This document shows positions 52,373-60,470 of a stretch of 64,000 nucleotides of DNA, piece by piece (position 1 is the stretch's first letter; the number at the start of each line of letters is the position of its first letter). This DNA is from Ciceribacter sichuanensis (GTDB lineage: Bacteria; Pseudomonadota; Alphaproteobacteria; Rhizobiales; Rhizobiaceae). The stretch spans positions 248,001 through 312,000 of the forward strand of contig NZ_JAMXLX010000003.1 in the NCBI RefSeq assembly GCF_024055605.1, read 5' to 3'. Below the pieces are notes generated by a model. It saw nothing but the letters and a program-made list of their open reading frames with translations. It was not told where the DNA came from and made no database searches. The translations under genes and the position numbers were made by a program.

Positions 52373-53668
52373 TCAGCCCGGCGTGCCGGCGACTGCGGCG
52401 GCCATGGCCGCACCGATCAGTGCTTCCACGTCGATGCGGGTCTTCAGCAGATCATTGAAACCGGACGATGCCGCCTTGGCGGCGTCGGGCAGGGTATCCC
52501 ATTCGAGTGAAGCACCCTTGAGGTCGCCATTCTGCAGCTTGTCCTCCATGCGGGCGATGATTGCTTCGGGCGTCGATCCCTCGACATTGCCAACGGGGCG
52601 AACCTTGACCACGGACAAGGCGCTGGAGAGAAGCCGCTGGCCGATGCCTTCGTTCGGATCCGGCTGGTGGATCGCGGCAAGGGCCGCATCGGCGGTCTGG
52701 GAGAAACGGCGGATCAGATCGGCGCGCGACTGAACGCCGGTCGCCGCATGGGGGCGCAGGCCTTCCACTGCTGGATCATCGGGCGCAATGCTGGCGAGAG
52801 CATCAAGTTCCGCGAGATAGGGGCCGCCACGGTCGATAGCCGACTTGAGGGCGGTCACGGCGATGGCGCGCGCCATCTGCACATCGGTGCGCGGTTCCTC
52901 GATCTTTTTTTCCGCCTCCGCAAGGCGGCGTTCGCTGTCCGAGAGCGCCTGGCTGTTGCCGGCGACGGCATTGCGAAGGGTGGCGAGCGCTTCCTCGTTC
53001 TGGGCGAGTTTCAGCCGGAGTTCCTCGACCGCAGCAGGATCGACGGTGGCTTCCGGGCGGCTTGCCACGGATGCCTCAAGGGCCGCCAGACGATTCGCTA
53101 GGGCGGGGTCCGTCGTGACCGGTCCCGCGGCGGAAAGGGTTGCAATCTGCGAGCGGAGTGCCTCCACCTCGGATGAAAGAGCCGAGGTGTCGGAATCAGA
53201 GCTTGTCGCGGGCGATGCGGCCGGCAGGAAACCGGCATATTGCATGCTGCCGGCGGCGATGAGTGCGATCAGGCCGCCGAGAATACCGGCCGCGACCAGA
53301 GAGGACGTCGCGGGAGCGGGGCGGGGTGCCGGAGCGGATTGGCGTGGTGTCGGATCGGACGGTGACGGCTCAGTGGCGGCTTGCTCCGAAGCGGTTCCCG
53401 TTTCGGAAAAGACGTCTGTTTCCGGCTTCGCTTCCACGGACTCTGTCGGCGAAGGCTCTTCGGCAGTTGTTGCGGTTTCAGCGTCCTGAAGCGGTGCGTC
53501 GATCGGGCTTGTATCTGCACGCGGCATCGAGGCATCCGCGGATATCTCCGCGCTGCCCGCCTGCTGCGTGGCCTCGGCCTCCGCGGGCTTCGCTTCCTCT
53601 GCTGTCAGGTCGATCGTGACCGGATCTTGCGGCGACTTCGATCGACGGGGCGGCTTTCCGGAAACCAT
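52373..53668 (-). CDS. COG4223/Mic60-like (mitofilin-domain) membrane protein
   Basis: 431 residues: a long acidic, Pro/Ala-rich cytoplasmic N-terminus (about 1-125), one membrane helix (about 127-148), a coiled coil (about 165-255) and a mitofilin-like C-terminus (ARAIAVTALKSAIDRGG, then ARMEDKLQNGDLKGASLEW at about 355-373). This layout matches the alphaproteobacterial Mic60 ancestor, which shapes membranes and is encoded beside heme genes. It lies between hemD and hemY. Function in this organism is inferred. Confidence 0.85.
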   Translation of the reverse strand: MVSGKPPRRSKSPQDPVTIDLTAEEAKPAEAEATQQAGSAEISADASMPRADTSPIDAPLQDAETATTAEEPSPTESVEAKPETDVFSETGTASEQAATEPSPSDPTPRQSAPAPRPAPATSSLVAAGILGGLIALIAAGSMQYAGFLPAASPATSSDSDTSALSSEVEALRSQIATLSAAGPVTTDPALANRLAALEASVASRPEATVDPAAVEELRLKLAQNEEALATLRNAVAGNSQALSDSERRLAEAEKKIEEPRTDVQMARAIAVTALKSAIDRGGPYLAELDALASIAPDDPAVEGLRPHAATGVQSRADLIRRFSQTADAALAAIHQPDPNEGIGQRLLSSALSVVKVRPVGNVEGSTPEAIIARMEDKLQNGDLKGASLEWDTLPDAAKAASSGFNDLLKTRIDVEALIGAAMAAAVAGTPG

Positions 53669-53757
53669 GGCAACCTCTTCATTTCCCTGCGGTGCAGTAA
53701 AACTAGTCAGTGAAACAGAGGAAGGGAAGGCCGAAGATCAAAATTGGACCCTCTACC

Positions 53758-54486
53758 TTAGAGTAGCGTCAGCAGCGAAGCCTCCGCCGGAAGCCGGGCT
53801 ACGTCGGCTTTCTGCTGCAATTGCGGGGGAATCGCGCTACGGATTCTGTCGCTGAGGCAGAGGAATTTTACGTCTTCGAGTGCCTGCCTGCACGCTTTCG
53901 TGAAGGGCAGGGCGAAGAAGCGCCGCACGCTTTCGACGGAATAGAAGAGAATGGCGTCGACAGGTGGCGCTGTCAGGCTGTCCTGCAATGCCTGTTCGGT
54001 GATGGAAGTGTTTTCCATGCGGTAGCATTCGCAGATGCTTGCCGGGATGTGTCGTTCTTCGAGAGCTTCTTCAAGACCGAACGCGCGTGGCTTCCCGGCC
54101 AGATAAAGCAGCGGTCGTCCAGCGGGATTCCTGCCTTCGAGATCTCGGGCGATGATTGCCGCCAGTGCGGCCCCATCGCCATCTCCCGCTACGACCTGCT
54201 GGAAACCCAGTCGCCTTGCGGCTTCAGCGCTTACGGCGCCAACTGCGAAGAGCAGGTCTTCGCGATAGGGCGAAATGGTTTCTGCTCCCAGTTCTTCCAG
54301 CGCGCGGATGGCTTCGGCGCTGGTGACGGCGATCGCTGCATGGGGGGCGGCCAGCGCGGCTCTTGTCGCGGTTAGGTCATGGACCGCTCTTGCGAGCGGG
54401 AGCACGACCGGGTCGTGCTCCATAAGACGCAGTTTTTCGGCCGTGCGCGTGGCCGAAGGCTCCGGGCGCGTCACGAGAACGCGCAC
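53758..54486 (-). CDS. hemD: Uroporphyrinogen-III synthase
   Basis: Closes hydroxymethylbilane to uroporphyrinogen III. 242 residues beginning VRVLVTRPEP, the usual HemD start, with AVTSAEAIRAL at about 51-61 and the conserved VDAILFYSVESVRRFF at about 180-195. GTG 54486 is preferred to the TTG at 54507 because GGAG lies 8 bases upstream of GTG. The sequence is divergent as is normal for HemD. It starts 4 bp after hemC ends. Confidence 0.92.
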   Translation of the reverse strand: MRVLVTRPEPSATRTAEKLRLMEHDPVVLPLARAVHDLTATRAALAAPHAAIAVTSAEAIRALEELGAETISPYREDLLFAVGAVSAEAARRLGFQQVVAGDGDGAALAAIIARDLEGRNPAGRPLLYLAGKPRAFGLEEALEERHIPASICECYRMENTSITEQALQDSLTAPPVDAILFYSVESVRRFFALPFTKACRQALEDVKFLCLSDRIRSAIPPQLQQKADVARLPAEASLLTLL

Positions 54487-54490
54487 GGTT

Positions 54491-55420
54491 TCAGCTCCAG
54501 CTTTCAAAAAAACCGGTACCGGCCTTTGCCCGCACGGCTTCGCCGGCTTCGCGCCCGATCCGTTCAGCGTCGGTGGCGTTACCTTCGGACGAAATGTCGT
54601 GGAAACGGCTGCCGTCCGGGGTCAGGATCATGCCGTAGAAGTGGATCTTTCCATCTTCCGAAGTCGCATGACCGGCAATCGGCGTGCGGCACGAACCGTC
54701 AAGTGCGCCGAGAAATGCCCGCTCGCAGGTTACGGCATCATGGGTGGTGCGGTCGTTGATCGATTCCAGCAGGGTGTTGACGCGCTCGTCGCCGATGCGG
54801 CTTTCGATGCAGATCGCGCCTTGTGCGGGGGCCGGCGGGAAGTCCTTCGGGTCGAGCAGTTCAGTCGGCACGTCCTGCTTTCCGAGACGCTTCAGTCCCG
54901 CAAAGGCAAGCAATGTGGCATCGACCTGGCCTTCGGCCAGCTTGCGCAGGCGGGTATCGACGAGGCCGCGGAAGGTGATGACGTTCAGGTCCGGACGCAG
55001 GCGGCGGATCAGCGCCTGACGCCGCAGCGAGGATGAACCGACGGTCGCGCCATGCGGAAGTTCGACTAGGCGCGGGGCGGCTGCGCCGACGAAGGCATCG
55101 CGCACGTCTTCCCGCGGCAGGAAGGCCGAGAGGAAGAGGCCGTCCGGCAGGACGGTTGGCATGTCTTTCGAGGAATGGACGGCGAAATCGAGTTCGCCGG
55201 AGGCAAGCTGTTCTTCCAGTTCGGCGGTGAAAAGGCCCTTGCCGCCGATTTCTGCGAGCGAACGATCGGTGATGCGGTCGCCCTTGGTCGTCAGTGCGAC
55301 GATCTCGAACATTTCTTCCGGAAGGCCATGGGCCGCCATCAACCGGCTGCGGGTCTCATAGGCCTGGGCGAGCGCCAGCGGGCTGCCGCGTGTGCCGATG
55401 CGAAAAGGTTTTGTTTGCAT
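54491..55420 (-). CDS. hemC: Porphobilinogen deaminase (hydroxymethylbilane synthase)
   Basis: Polymerises four porphobilinogen to hydroxymethylbilane. 309 residues; the dipyrromethane cofactor cysteine is C244 in [12 protein letters not shown], and [11 protein letters not shown] (N-terminus) and [12 protein letters not shown] with the catalytic Asp are intact. Start ATG 55420 (MQTKPFRIG). First gene of the hemC-hemD-mic60-hemY-terB-amidotransferase operon; divergent from tsaD. Confidence 0.96.
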   Translation of the reverse strand: MQTKPFRIGTRGSPLALAQAYETRSRLMAAHGLPEEMFEIVALTTKGDRITDRSLAEIGGKGLFTAELEEQLASGELDFAVHSSKDMPTVLPDGLFLSAFLPREDVRDAFVGAAAPRLVELPHGATVGSSSLRRQALIRRLRPDLNVITFRGLVDTRLRKLAEGQVDATLLAFAGLKRLGKQDVPTELLDPKDFPPAPAQGAICIESRIGDERVNTLLESINDRTTHDAVTCERAFLGALDGSCRTPIAGHATSEDGKIHFYGMILTPDGSRFHDISSEGNATDAERIGREAGEAVRAKAGTGFFESWS

Positions 55421-55494
55421 CCGATCTGATCCGTTGTTACCGACAGTCCTCGTAGACCGGTTTCCGGGTGATCGCAATCAACGAACACAGGCAA

Positions 55495-56592
55495 ATGGCA
55501 TCCAGACTTCGCATTCTCGGCATCGAGACGAGCTGTGACGAAACGGCCGCGGCCGTCGTCACGCGCCTTGAAGACGGCACCGGCATCATCGAAGGCGACG
55601 TGGTTCTGAGCCAGCTCGACGAGCACAGCGCCTATGGCGGCGTGGTTCCCGAGATCGCCGCGCGTGCTCACGTCGAGGCGCTGGACAGCCTGATCGAGGA
55701 AGCGCTTCAGCGCGCCGGCGTCACGCTGAAGGAGATCGATGCCGTGGCTGCGACATCTGGTCCCGGGCTGATCGGCGGATTGATCGTCGGGCTGATGACC
55801 GGCAAGGCCATAGCGCGGGCGGCCGGCAAGCCGCTTTATGCGGTCAATCACCTTGAGGGCCACGCATTGACGGCGCGGCTGACCGACAGCCTCACCTTTC
55901 CCTATCTCATGCTGCTGGTTTCCGGTGGCCATACCCAGCTCGTCCTGATCCGCGGCATCGGCGATTACGAGCGCTGGGGCACGACGATCGACGATGCGCT
56001 GGGTGAGGCTTTCGACAAGACAGCCAAGCTGCTTGGCCTTCCTTATCCGGGTGGTCCGGCGGTGGAACGGGCGGCAGCGACAGGCAACCCGAAGCGTTTC
56101 AATTTTCCCCGGCCGCTCAGGGGCGAGGAGCGGCTCGACTTTTCCTTTTCCGGGCTGAAGACCGCGGTGCGGCAGGCGGCCGAAAGCATCGCTCCTGTGA
56201 GCGACCAGGACATTTCCGATATCTGCGCCTCCTTCCAGCGGGCCATTTCCCGCACGCTGGAAGACCGCATCGGGCGTGGCCTGAAGCGTTTCCTTGCGGA
56301 GTTTCCTGAAGTCGAGGGCGTCCCTGCCCTCGTGGTCGCCGGTGGCGTTGCCGCCAATCAGGAACTGCGGCGCACGCTGCAGGCGCTTTGCGACGAAAAC
56401 GGCTTCCGCTTCGTTGCGCCGCCGATGCAGCTTTGCACCGACAATGCCGTGATGATCGCCTGGGCTGGGCTGGAGCGCATGGCGACCGGGGCCGCTCCCG
56501 ATGATCTCGATGTGCAGCCGCGTTCGCGCTGGCCGCTTGATTCCGAAGCCAAGGCCGTGATTGGCTACGGCAAGCGGGGAGCCAAGGCATGA
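55495..56592 (+). CDS. tsaD: tRNA N6-threonylcarbamoyladenosine synthase subunit TsaD
   Basis: Catalyses the transfer of threonylcarbamoyl to A37 of tRNAs with TsaB and TsaE. 365 residues; the iron-binding HLEGH motif is H119-H123, and the N-terminal [15 protein letters not shown] and late [10 protein letters not shown] motifs are present. ATG 55495 (MASRLRIL) matches homologues; an in-frame GTG at 55468 is not needed. It overlaps gpsA as ATGA. Confidence 0.97.
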   Translation: MASRLRILGIETSCDETAAAVVTRLEDGTGIIEGDVVLSQLDEHSAYGGVVPEIAARAHVEALDSLIEEALQRAGVTLKEIDAVAATSGPGLIGGLIVGLMTGKAIARAAGKPLYAVNHLEGHALTARLTDSLTFPYLMLLVSGGHTQLVLIRGIGDYERWGTTIDDALGEAFDKTAKLLGLPYPGGPAVERAAATGNPKRFNFPRPLRGEERLDFSFSGLKTAVRQAAESIAPVSDQDISDICASFQRAISRTLEDRIGRGLKRFLAEFPEVEGVPALVVAGGVAANQELRRTLQALCDENGFRFVAPPMQLCTDNAVMIAWAGLERMATGAAPDDLDVQPRSRWPLDSEAKAVIGYGKRGAKA

Positions 56593-57578
56593 GCGTGCCG
56601 GAACGTATCGCTGTGATCGGCGCGGGTGCCTTCGGCACGGCGTTGGCTGCCGTCATCGCCATCGAGGGACGGGCGCAAGTGACGCTTGTCGGGCGCGATG
56701 CGGCATTGATGGCGGATCTGACGTCGAGCCGGGTTCACGAGGCCGCCCTTCCCGGGATCGCTCTGCCGGAGAGGCTCGCCTTTTCATCCGATCTCTCGGC
56801 GATTTCTAAGGCCGGCATCGTGCTTTTTGCCATGCCGTCGCAGGCACAGGTGGACGCCGCCCGGCAGTATGGGCCTTACCTCGCTGACGATGCGGTGGTC
56901 GTGACCTGTGCCAAGGGGATCGACCGCAGTTCCGCGCGCCTGTTGACGGATGTGCTCGAGGAGGCGTTGCCGAACCATGCCATTGCCGTGCTTTCGGGAC
57001 CGGGTTTTGCGGTGGATATCGCCCGCGGCCTGCCGACGGCCATGGCCATTGCTGCAGGCGATCAGGCTGTTGCGGAACGGCTGGCGCGAGCGATATCGGG
57101 CCGGACCTTCCGGCTCTATGCTTCCTCCGACCGGATCGGCGTGCAACTTGGCGGTGCGCTGAAGAACGTGCTGGCGATTGCTTGTGGCATTGTCGAGGGG
57201 CTGGGTTTGGGCGATTCCGCGCGTGCGGCGCTGATTGCCCGCGGGCTCGCGGAAATGTCGCGTTTTGTCGAGGCCATGGGCGGCAAGGCGGAGACCGTCA
57301 GCGGACTTTCCGGCCTCGGCGACCTTGTGCTGACCGCCACCAGTCACCAGTCGCGCAACCTGCGTTTCGGCATCTCGCTCGGGCGCGGAGAGCCGATCGA
57401 TTTTTCGCGCGGCCAGCTGGTCGAAGGTGCCTTTGCTGCTGCCGTCGCGTCGCGTCTTGCTGAAGGGCTGGGCGTTCGCATGCCGATCACGGATGCGGTG
57501 GCGCAGGTCATCGACGGCAGCCTCGAAATTCCGACCGCCATCGAACAGCTGATGTCGCGGCCGATCACCACCGAATGA
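56589..57578 (+). CDS. gpsA: Glycerol-3-phosphate dehydrogenase [NAD(P)+]
   Basis: Makes sn-glycerol-3-phosphate for phospholipids. 329 residues; [12 protein letters not shown] at about 9-20 is the nucleotide fold, CAKGIDRSS at about 109-117, the active-site lysine region [17 protein letters not shown] and the [12 protein letters not shown] motif are clear. ATGA overlap with tsaD; the YciI gene follows 28 bp later. Confidence 0.96.
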   Translation: MSVPERIAVIGAGAFGTALAAVIAIEGRAQVTLVGRDAALMADLTSSRVHEAALPGIALPERLAFSSDLSAISKAGIVLFAMPSQAQVDAARQYGPYLADDAVVVTCAKGIDRSSARLLTDVLEEALPNHAIAVLSGPGFAVDIARGLPTAMAIAAGDQAVAERLARAISGRTFRLYASSDRIGVQLGGALKNVLAIACGIVEGLGLGDSARAALIARGLAEMSRFVEAMGGKAETVSGLSGLGDLVLTATSHQSRNLRFGISLGRGEPIDFSRGQLVEGAFAAAVASRLAEGLGVRMPITDAVAQVIDGSLEIPTAIEQLMSRPITTE

Positions 57579-57606
57579 CCAAACCGATTGCAACAGGAGA
57601 AATACG

Positions 57607-57900
57607 ATGCTGTTTGCCTTTATCTGCAAGGATAAGCCCGGCCACCTGAACGTGCGGATGGAAACCCGTCCGGCTCATCTCGAGCATCTGAACAAGCTCA
57701 ATGCCGAGGGAACCCTGAAGATCGCCGGCCCCTTCCTTGATGCAGAAGGCAAGCCAAACGGCAGCCTGGTGATCGTGGATGCCGCCGACATTGATGCCGC
57801 CAGGTCGCTGGCCGATGCCGATCCCTATGCAAAGGCCGGTCTTTTTGAAAGCGTCGAGGTGAAGCCCTACAACTGGGTCTTCAATAATCCGGAGGCATGA
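57607..57900 (+). CDS. YciI-family protein
   Basis: A 97-residue dimeric ferredoxin-like protein. RPAHLEHLNKLNAEG with the conserved His at about 22-36 and DPYAKAGLFESVEVKPYNWV near the end are the YciI signature. Some relatives are dehalogenases or dehydratases, but most are uncharacterised. GGAG is about 8 bases upstream. Overlaps the EVE gene as ATGA. Confidence 0.92.
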   Translation: MLFAFICKDKPGHLNVRMETRPAHLEHLNKLNAEGTLKIAGPFLDAEGKPNGSLVIVDAADIDAARSLADADPYAKAGLFESVEVKPYNWVFNNPEA

Positions 57901-58337
57901 GCGGAATGGCTTTCTGGCTCTACAAGTCGGAACCCTTCAAGTGGTCCTGGCAGATGCAGAAGGATGCGGGCGCGGCCGGCACCGAATGGACCGGCGTGCG
58001 AAACTATCTCGCGCGCAACAACATGCGGGCCATGAAGATCGGCGACAAGGGGTTCTTCTACCATTCGAACGAGGGGCTGGAGATTGTCGGGATCACCGAA
58101 GTTTGCGCGCTTTCCCATCCGGATTCGACCGCCGAGGGCGATGACCGTTGGGACTGCGTCGATATTCGCGCCGTAATTGACATGCCGAAGCCGGTTTCGC
58201 TGAAGGATGTCAAGGCAAGCGAAAAGCTTGCCAAGATGTCGCTCGTCACCTCGATGCGCCTTTCCGTCCAGCCGGTGACGGAGGAGGAGTATTTCGAGGT
58301 TTGCCGCATGGGCGGCCTTGAAAACCCGCCGGTTTGA
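57897..58337 (+). CDS. EVE-domain protein (PUA-like, possible modified-base reader)
   Basis: A 146-residue EVE domain: FWLYKSEPFKWSWQMQ at about 6-21, WTGVRNYLARNNMRAMKIGD at about 32-51 and FYHSNEGLEIVGITEV. EVE proteins bind modified bases in DNA or RNA through a PUA-like pocket, and are related to YTH readers. It is the fourth gene in the tsaD-gpsA-yciI transcript, which contains an RNA modification gene. Confidence 0.92.
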   Translation: MSGMAFWLYKSEPFKWSWQMQKDAGAAGTEWTGVRNYLARNNMRAMKIGDKGFFYHSNEGLEIVGITEVCALSHPDSTAEGDDRWDCVDIRAVIDMPKPVSLKDVKASEKLAKMSLVTSMRLSVQPVTEEEYFEVCRMGGLENPPV

Positions 58338-58346
58338 GGTTTGTCC

Positions 58347-58991
58347 TTGGTTGCCGATCCGGAGAGCTTCATCCTTGCCAATACTAGCCTGATGGCTACG
58401 CCGCATGTGCCGGAGATCCGGCTGCGGCTTGCAAGCGAGGTGCATGATCTCTGGTTGAAGACCGAGGAGGACCTTGAGGAAATCGGCCTGCCGCCGCCGT
58501 TCTGGGCGTTTGCCTGGGCCGGCGGGCAGGGGCTTGCCCGCTACATACTGGACCATCCGGAGACGGTCGCCGGCAAGAGCGTGGTGGATTTCGCCAGCGG
58601 ATCGGGTCTGGTGGCCATTGCCGCAGCGCTTGCCGGAGCGAAAAGCGTGCTTGCCGTCGATATCGATCCCTGGGCGAGGACGGCGGTCAGGCTCAATGCC
58701 AAGGCCAACGGCGTGAGCGTCGATTTTTCTGGCGATGACCTTATCGGGCAGTCGCTCGATGTCGATCTGGTTCTTGCGGGCGATGTCTTCTACGACCGGG
58801 ATTTCGCGGCAGCATTGGTCGAGTGGTTCACGGGCCTTTCGGCCGGCGGCGTCACTGTTCTGGTGGGCGATCCTGGTCGCAGCTATCGTCCGACCGACCG
58901 GCTGGAGCCGCTGGCCACCTATGAGGTTCCGGTGACCCGCGTACTGGAAGACGCCGAGGTGAAGAAAACGACGGTGTGGAAGTTCCGCTGA
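58347..58991 (+). CDS. Class I SAM methyltransferase, METTL20/ETFB-lysine methyltransferase type
   Basis: 214 residues. PPPFWAFAWAGGQGLARYIL at about 48-67 and SAM-binding VVDFASGSGLVAIAAAL at about 78-94 are typical of the METTL20-like enzymes that methylate lysines of ETF-beta and, in Agrobacterium, ribosomal L7/L12. TTG 58347 is preferred because GAGG is 7 bases upstream; TTG 58341 and ATG 58392 are alternatives. Starts 9 bp after the EVE stop. Confidence 0.85.
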   Translation: MVADPESFILANTSLMATPHVPEIRLRLASEVHDLWLKTEEDLEEIGLPPPFWAFAWAGGQGLARYILDHPETVAGKSVVDFASGSGLVAIAAALAGAKSVLAVDIDPWARTAVRLNAKANGVSVDFSGDDLIGQSLDVDLVLAGDVFYDRDFAAALVEWFTGLSAGGVTVLVGDPGRSYRPTDRLEPLATYEVPVTRVLEDAEVKKTTVWKFR

Positions 58992-59005
58992 GGTCCGTTA
59001 ACGGG

Positions 59006-59380
59006 TCAGTGCGGACGGATGACGCACACGCCTGCCTCGAAGGAACAGGCGGCATCGCCGGTTTCCGCATCGATTTCGATGATCTTTGCCTTCGGTGGCC
59101 GGTAGGCAGTGCCGCTGTTCACCGGCCACTTCTCGATTGCCATGTAGATGCCTGTGCCCTTCACGCGTACTGCGGTGAGCGAACCGGCAAAAGTGCCGAG
59201 ACCCGGAACGACGGAGGGCAGGCCGTTGCCGCCGATGACGGCCCCGCCGTCATGATAGGAAGAGGCGTGTCGGGCAGGACGGTAGGTCCGGTCGTTTCCG
59301 GCCTGGAGCGGCGCTGATACGAGGACGGCTGATGTCGCTGTCAGGACGAAAAGTCTTTTCAATCCAATAGCCAAGACCAT
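59006..59380 (-). CDS. Small exported protein of unknown function
   Basis: 124 residues with a signal peptide to about 27 (SAPLQAGND) and a short mature domain with two cysteines (AACSFEAGVCVIRPH at the C-terminus). No known motif. GAGGGG is 7 bases before ATG 59380, and a CtrA-like box is 29-44 bp upstream. Convergent with the methyltransferase gene. Confidence 0.75.
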   Translation of the reverse strand: MVLAIGLKRLFVLTATSAVLVSAPLQAGNDRTYRPARHASSYHDGGAVIGGNGLPSVVPGLGTFAGSLTAVRVKGTGIYMAIEKWPVNSGTAYRPPKAKIIEIDAETGDAACSFEAGVCVIRPH

Positions 59381-59408
59381 GGCGATACCCCTCGCAATTG
59401 TGACGCGA

Positions 59409-59424
59409 TTAACAAAAAGTTAAC
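59409..59424. promoter_or_regulatory. CtrA-like box upstream of the 59.0 kb exported-protein gene
   Basis: TTAACAAAAAGTTAAC contains TTAA-N7-TTAAC, an exact match to the known CtrA pattern. It is 29-44 bp before the exported-protein start codon and 254-269 bp before sdhC, so the first is the more likely target. Confidence 0.5.
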
Positions 59425-59458
59425 GCCACTTTGCCGGATTGTCGCCCTAAAGTCATCC

Positions 59459-59568
59459 CGCCGCGGCGATTTTCCGCGGCGCGAATTAACGCGCAGGTAG
59501 GCATAAAGTTCTATCCATCCGAATCGATTAAATTGAAAACGTCAAGCAATAGTGCTTGTCGCGCGACA
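59459..59568. promoter_or_regulatory. Cluster of inverted repeats in the sdhC upstream region
   Basis: Three symmetric sequences lie in the gene-free 297 bp before sdhC: CGCCGCGG/CCGCGGCG with a 7-base loop (59459-59481), CAAGCA ATAG TGCTTG (59543-59558) and TGTCGCGCGACA (59557-59568). They could be operators or RNA hairpins of the sdh leader; I cannot assign a regulator. Confidence 0.4.
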
Positions 59569-59677
59569 TTTCGGGGATTAAACGTCGCCGTTGATGCAAT
59601 GCACCAAGCTCTTTTTTGGGCATTGCCACGGAGGATGTCCGAGATCTCGGACCGCATTTAAACGCCGCGAGGTTCTG

Positions 59678-60073
59678 ATGGCGAATGTGACAAATAACCG
59701 GCCATTGTCGCCGCATCTGCAAATCTACAAGCCGATCCCGACCATGGTCATGTCGATCCTGCATCGCATCACCGGCGGCGCTCTTTATTTCGGCACGCTG
59801 CTGGTCGCATGGTGGCTGATCGCAGCCTCGACGGGTGCTGCCTATTTCGAGTGGGTCAGCTGGTTCATGGGTACGTTCATCGGCCGGCTGATCCTGTTCG
59901 GTTATACCTGGGCTCTGGTTCACCATATGCTCGGCGGCCTGCGTCACCTGATGTGGGACTTGGGCTACGGCTTCGACAAGCATTTCTCGACCAAGCTCGC
60001 CAAAGCCATGTTCGTCGGTTCGGTGGTGCTTACCCTGGTGATCTGGGTGATCGCCTACATCGTTCGCGCTTGA
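59678..60073 (+). CDS. sdhC: Succinate dehydrogenase cytochrome b556 subunit
   Basis: A 131-residue membrane anchor of complex II with three helices. [19 protein letters not shown] contains the quinone-site Ser/Arg, and [14 protein letters not shown] at about 82-95 holds the heme b His and the conserved Asp. GAGG precedes ATG 59678. First gene of sdhCDAB. Confidence 0.96.
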   Translation: MANVTNNRPLSPHLQIYKPIPTMVMSILHRITGGALYFGTLLVAWWLIAASTGAAYFEWVSWFMGTFIGRLILFGYTWALVHHMLGGLRHLMWDLGYGFDKHFSTKLAKAMFVGSVVLTLVIWVIAYIVRA

Positions 60074-60083
60074 GGTGATTTCC

Positions 60084-60464
60084 ATGGATATGCGTACTCC
60101 GCTCGGCAAGGTCCGCGGCCTCGGTTCGGCAAAGGATGGAACCGAACATTTCTGGCGTCAGCGCATGACGGCCGTCGCCAACATTCCGCTCATCATCTTC
60201 TTCGTCGGCTTCGTGGTTCTCTACGGAGGCTCGCCTTACGCAGAAGTCGTCAGCGCGCTTTCGAACCCGCTCGTCGCCGTGATCATGGGTCTCGTGGTCA
60301 TTTCGGGTCTCATCCACATGAAGCTTGGCATGCAGGTGATCATCGAGGACTACGTCCACGCGGAAGTGGCCAAGCTCGTTTTCCTGATGCTCAACACGTT
60401 CTTCACGATCCTGATCGGCGGTCTCTGTCTTTTCGCCATCTTGAAGATCGCATTCGTAGGGTAA
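60084..60464 (+). CDS. sdhD: Succinate dehydrogenase membrane anchor subunit D
   Basis: 126 residues with three helices; [15 protein letters not shown] at about 77-91 carries the second heme ligand and the ubiquinone-site Asp-Tyr. Start ATG 60084 (MDMRTPLGK) has GAGG 8 bases upstream. Lies 10 bp after sdhC and 6 bp before sdhA. Confidence 0.95.
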   Translation: MDMRTPLGKVRGLGSAKDGTEHFWRQRMTAVANIPLIIFFVGFVVLYGGSPYAEVVSALSNPLVAVIMGLVVISGLIHMKLGMQVIIEDYVHAEVAKLVFLMLNTFFTILIGGLCLFAILKIAFVG

Positions 60465-60470
60465 TTCAAC

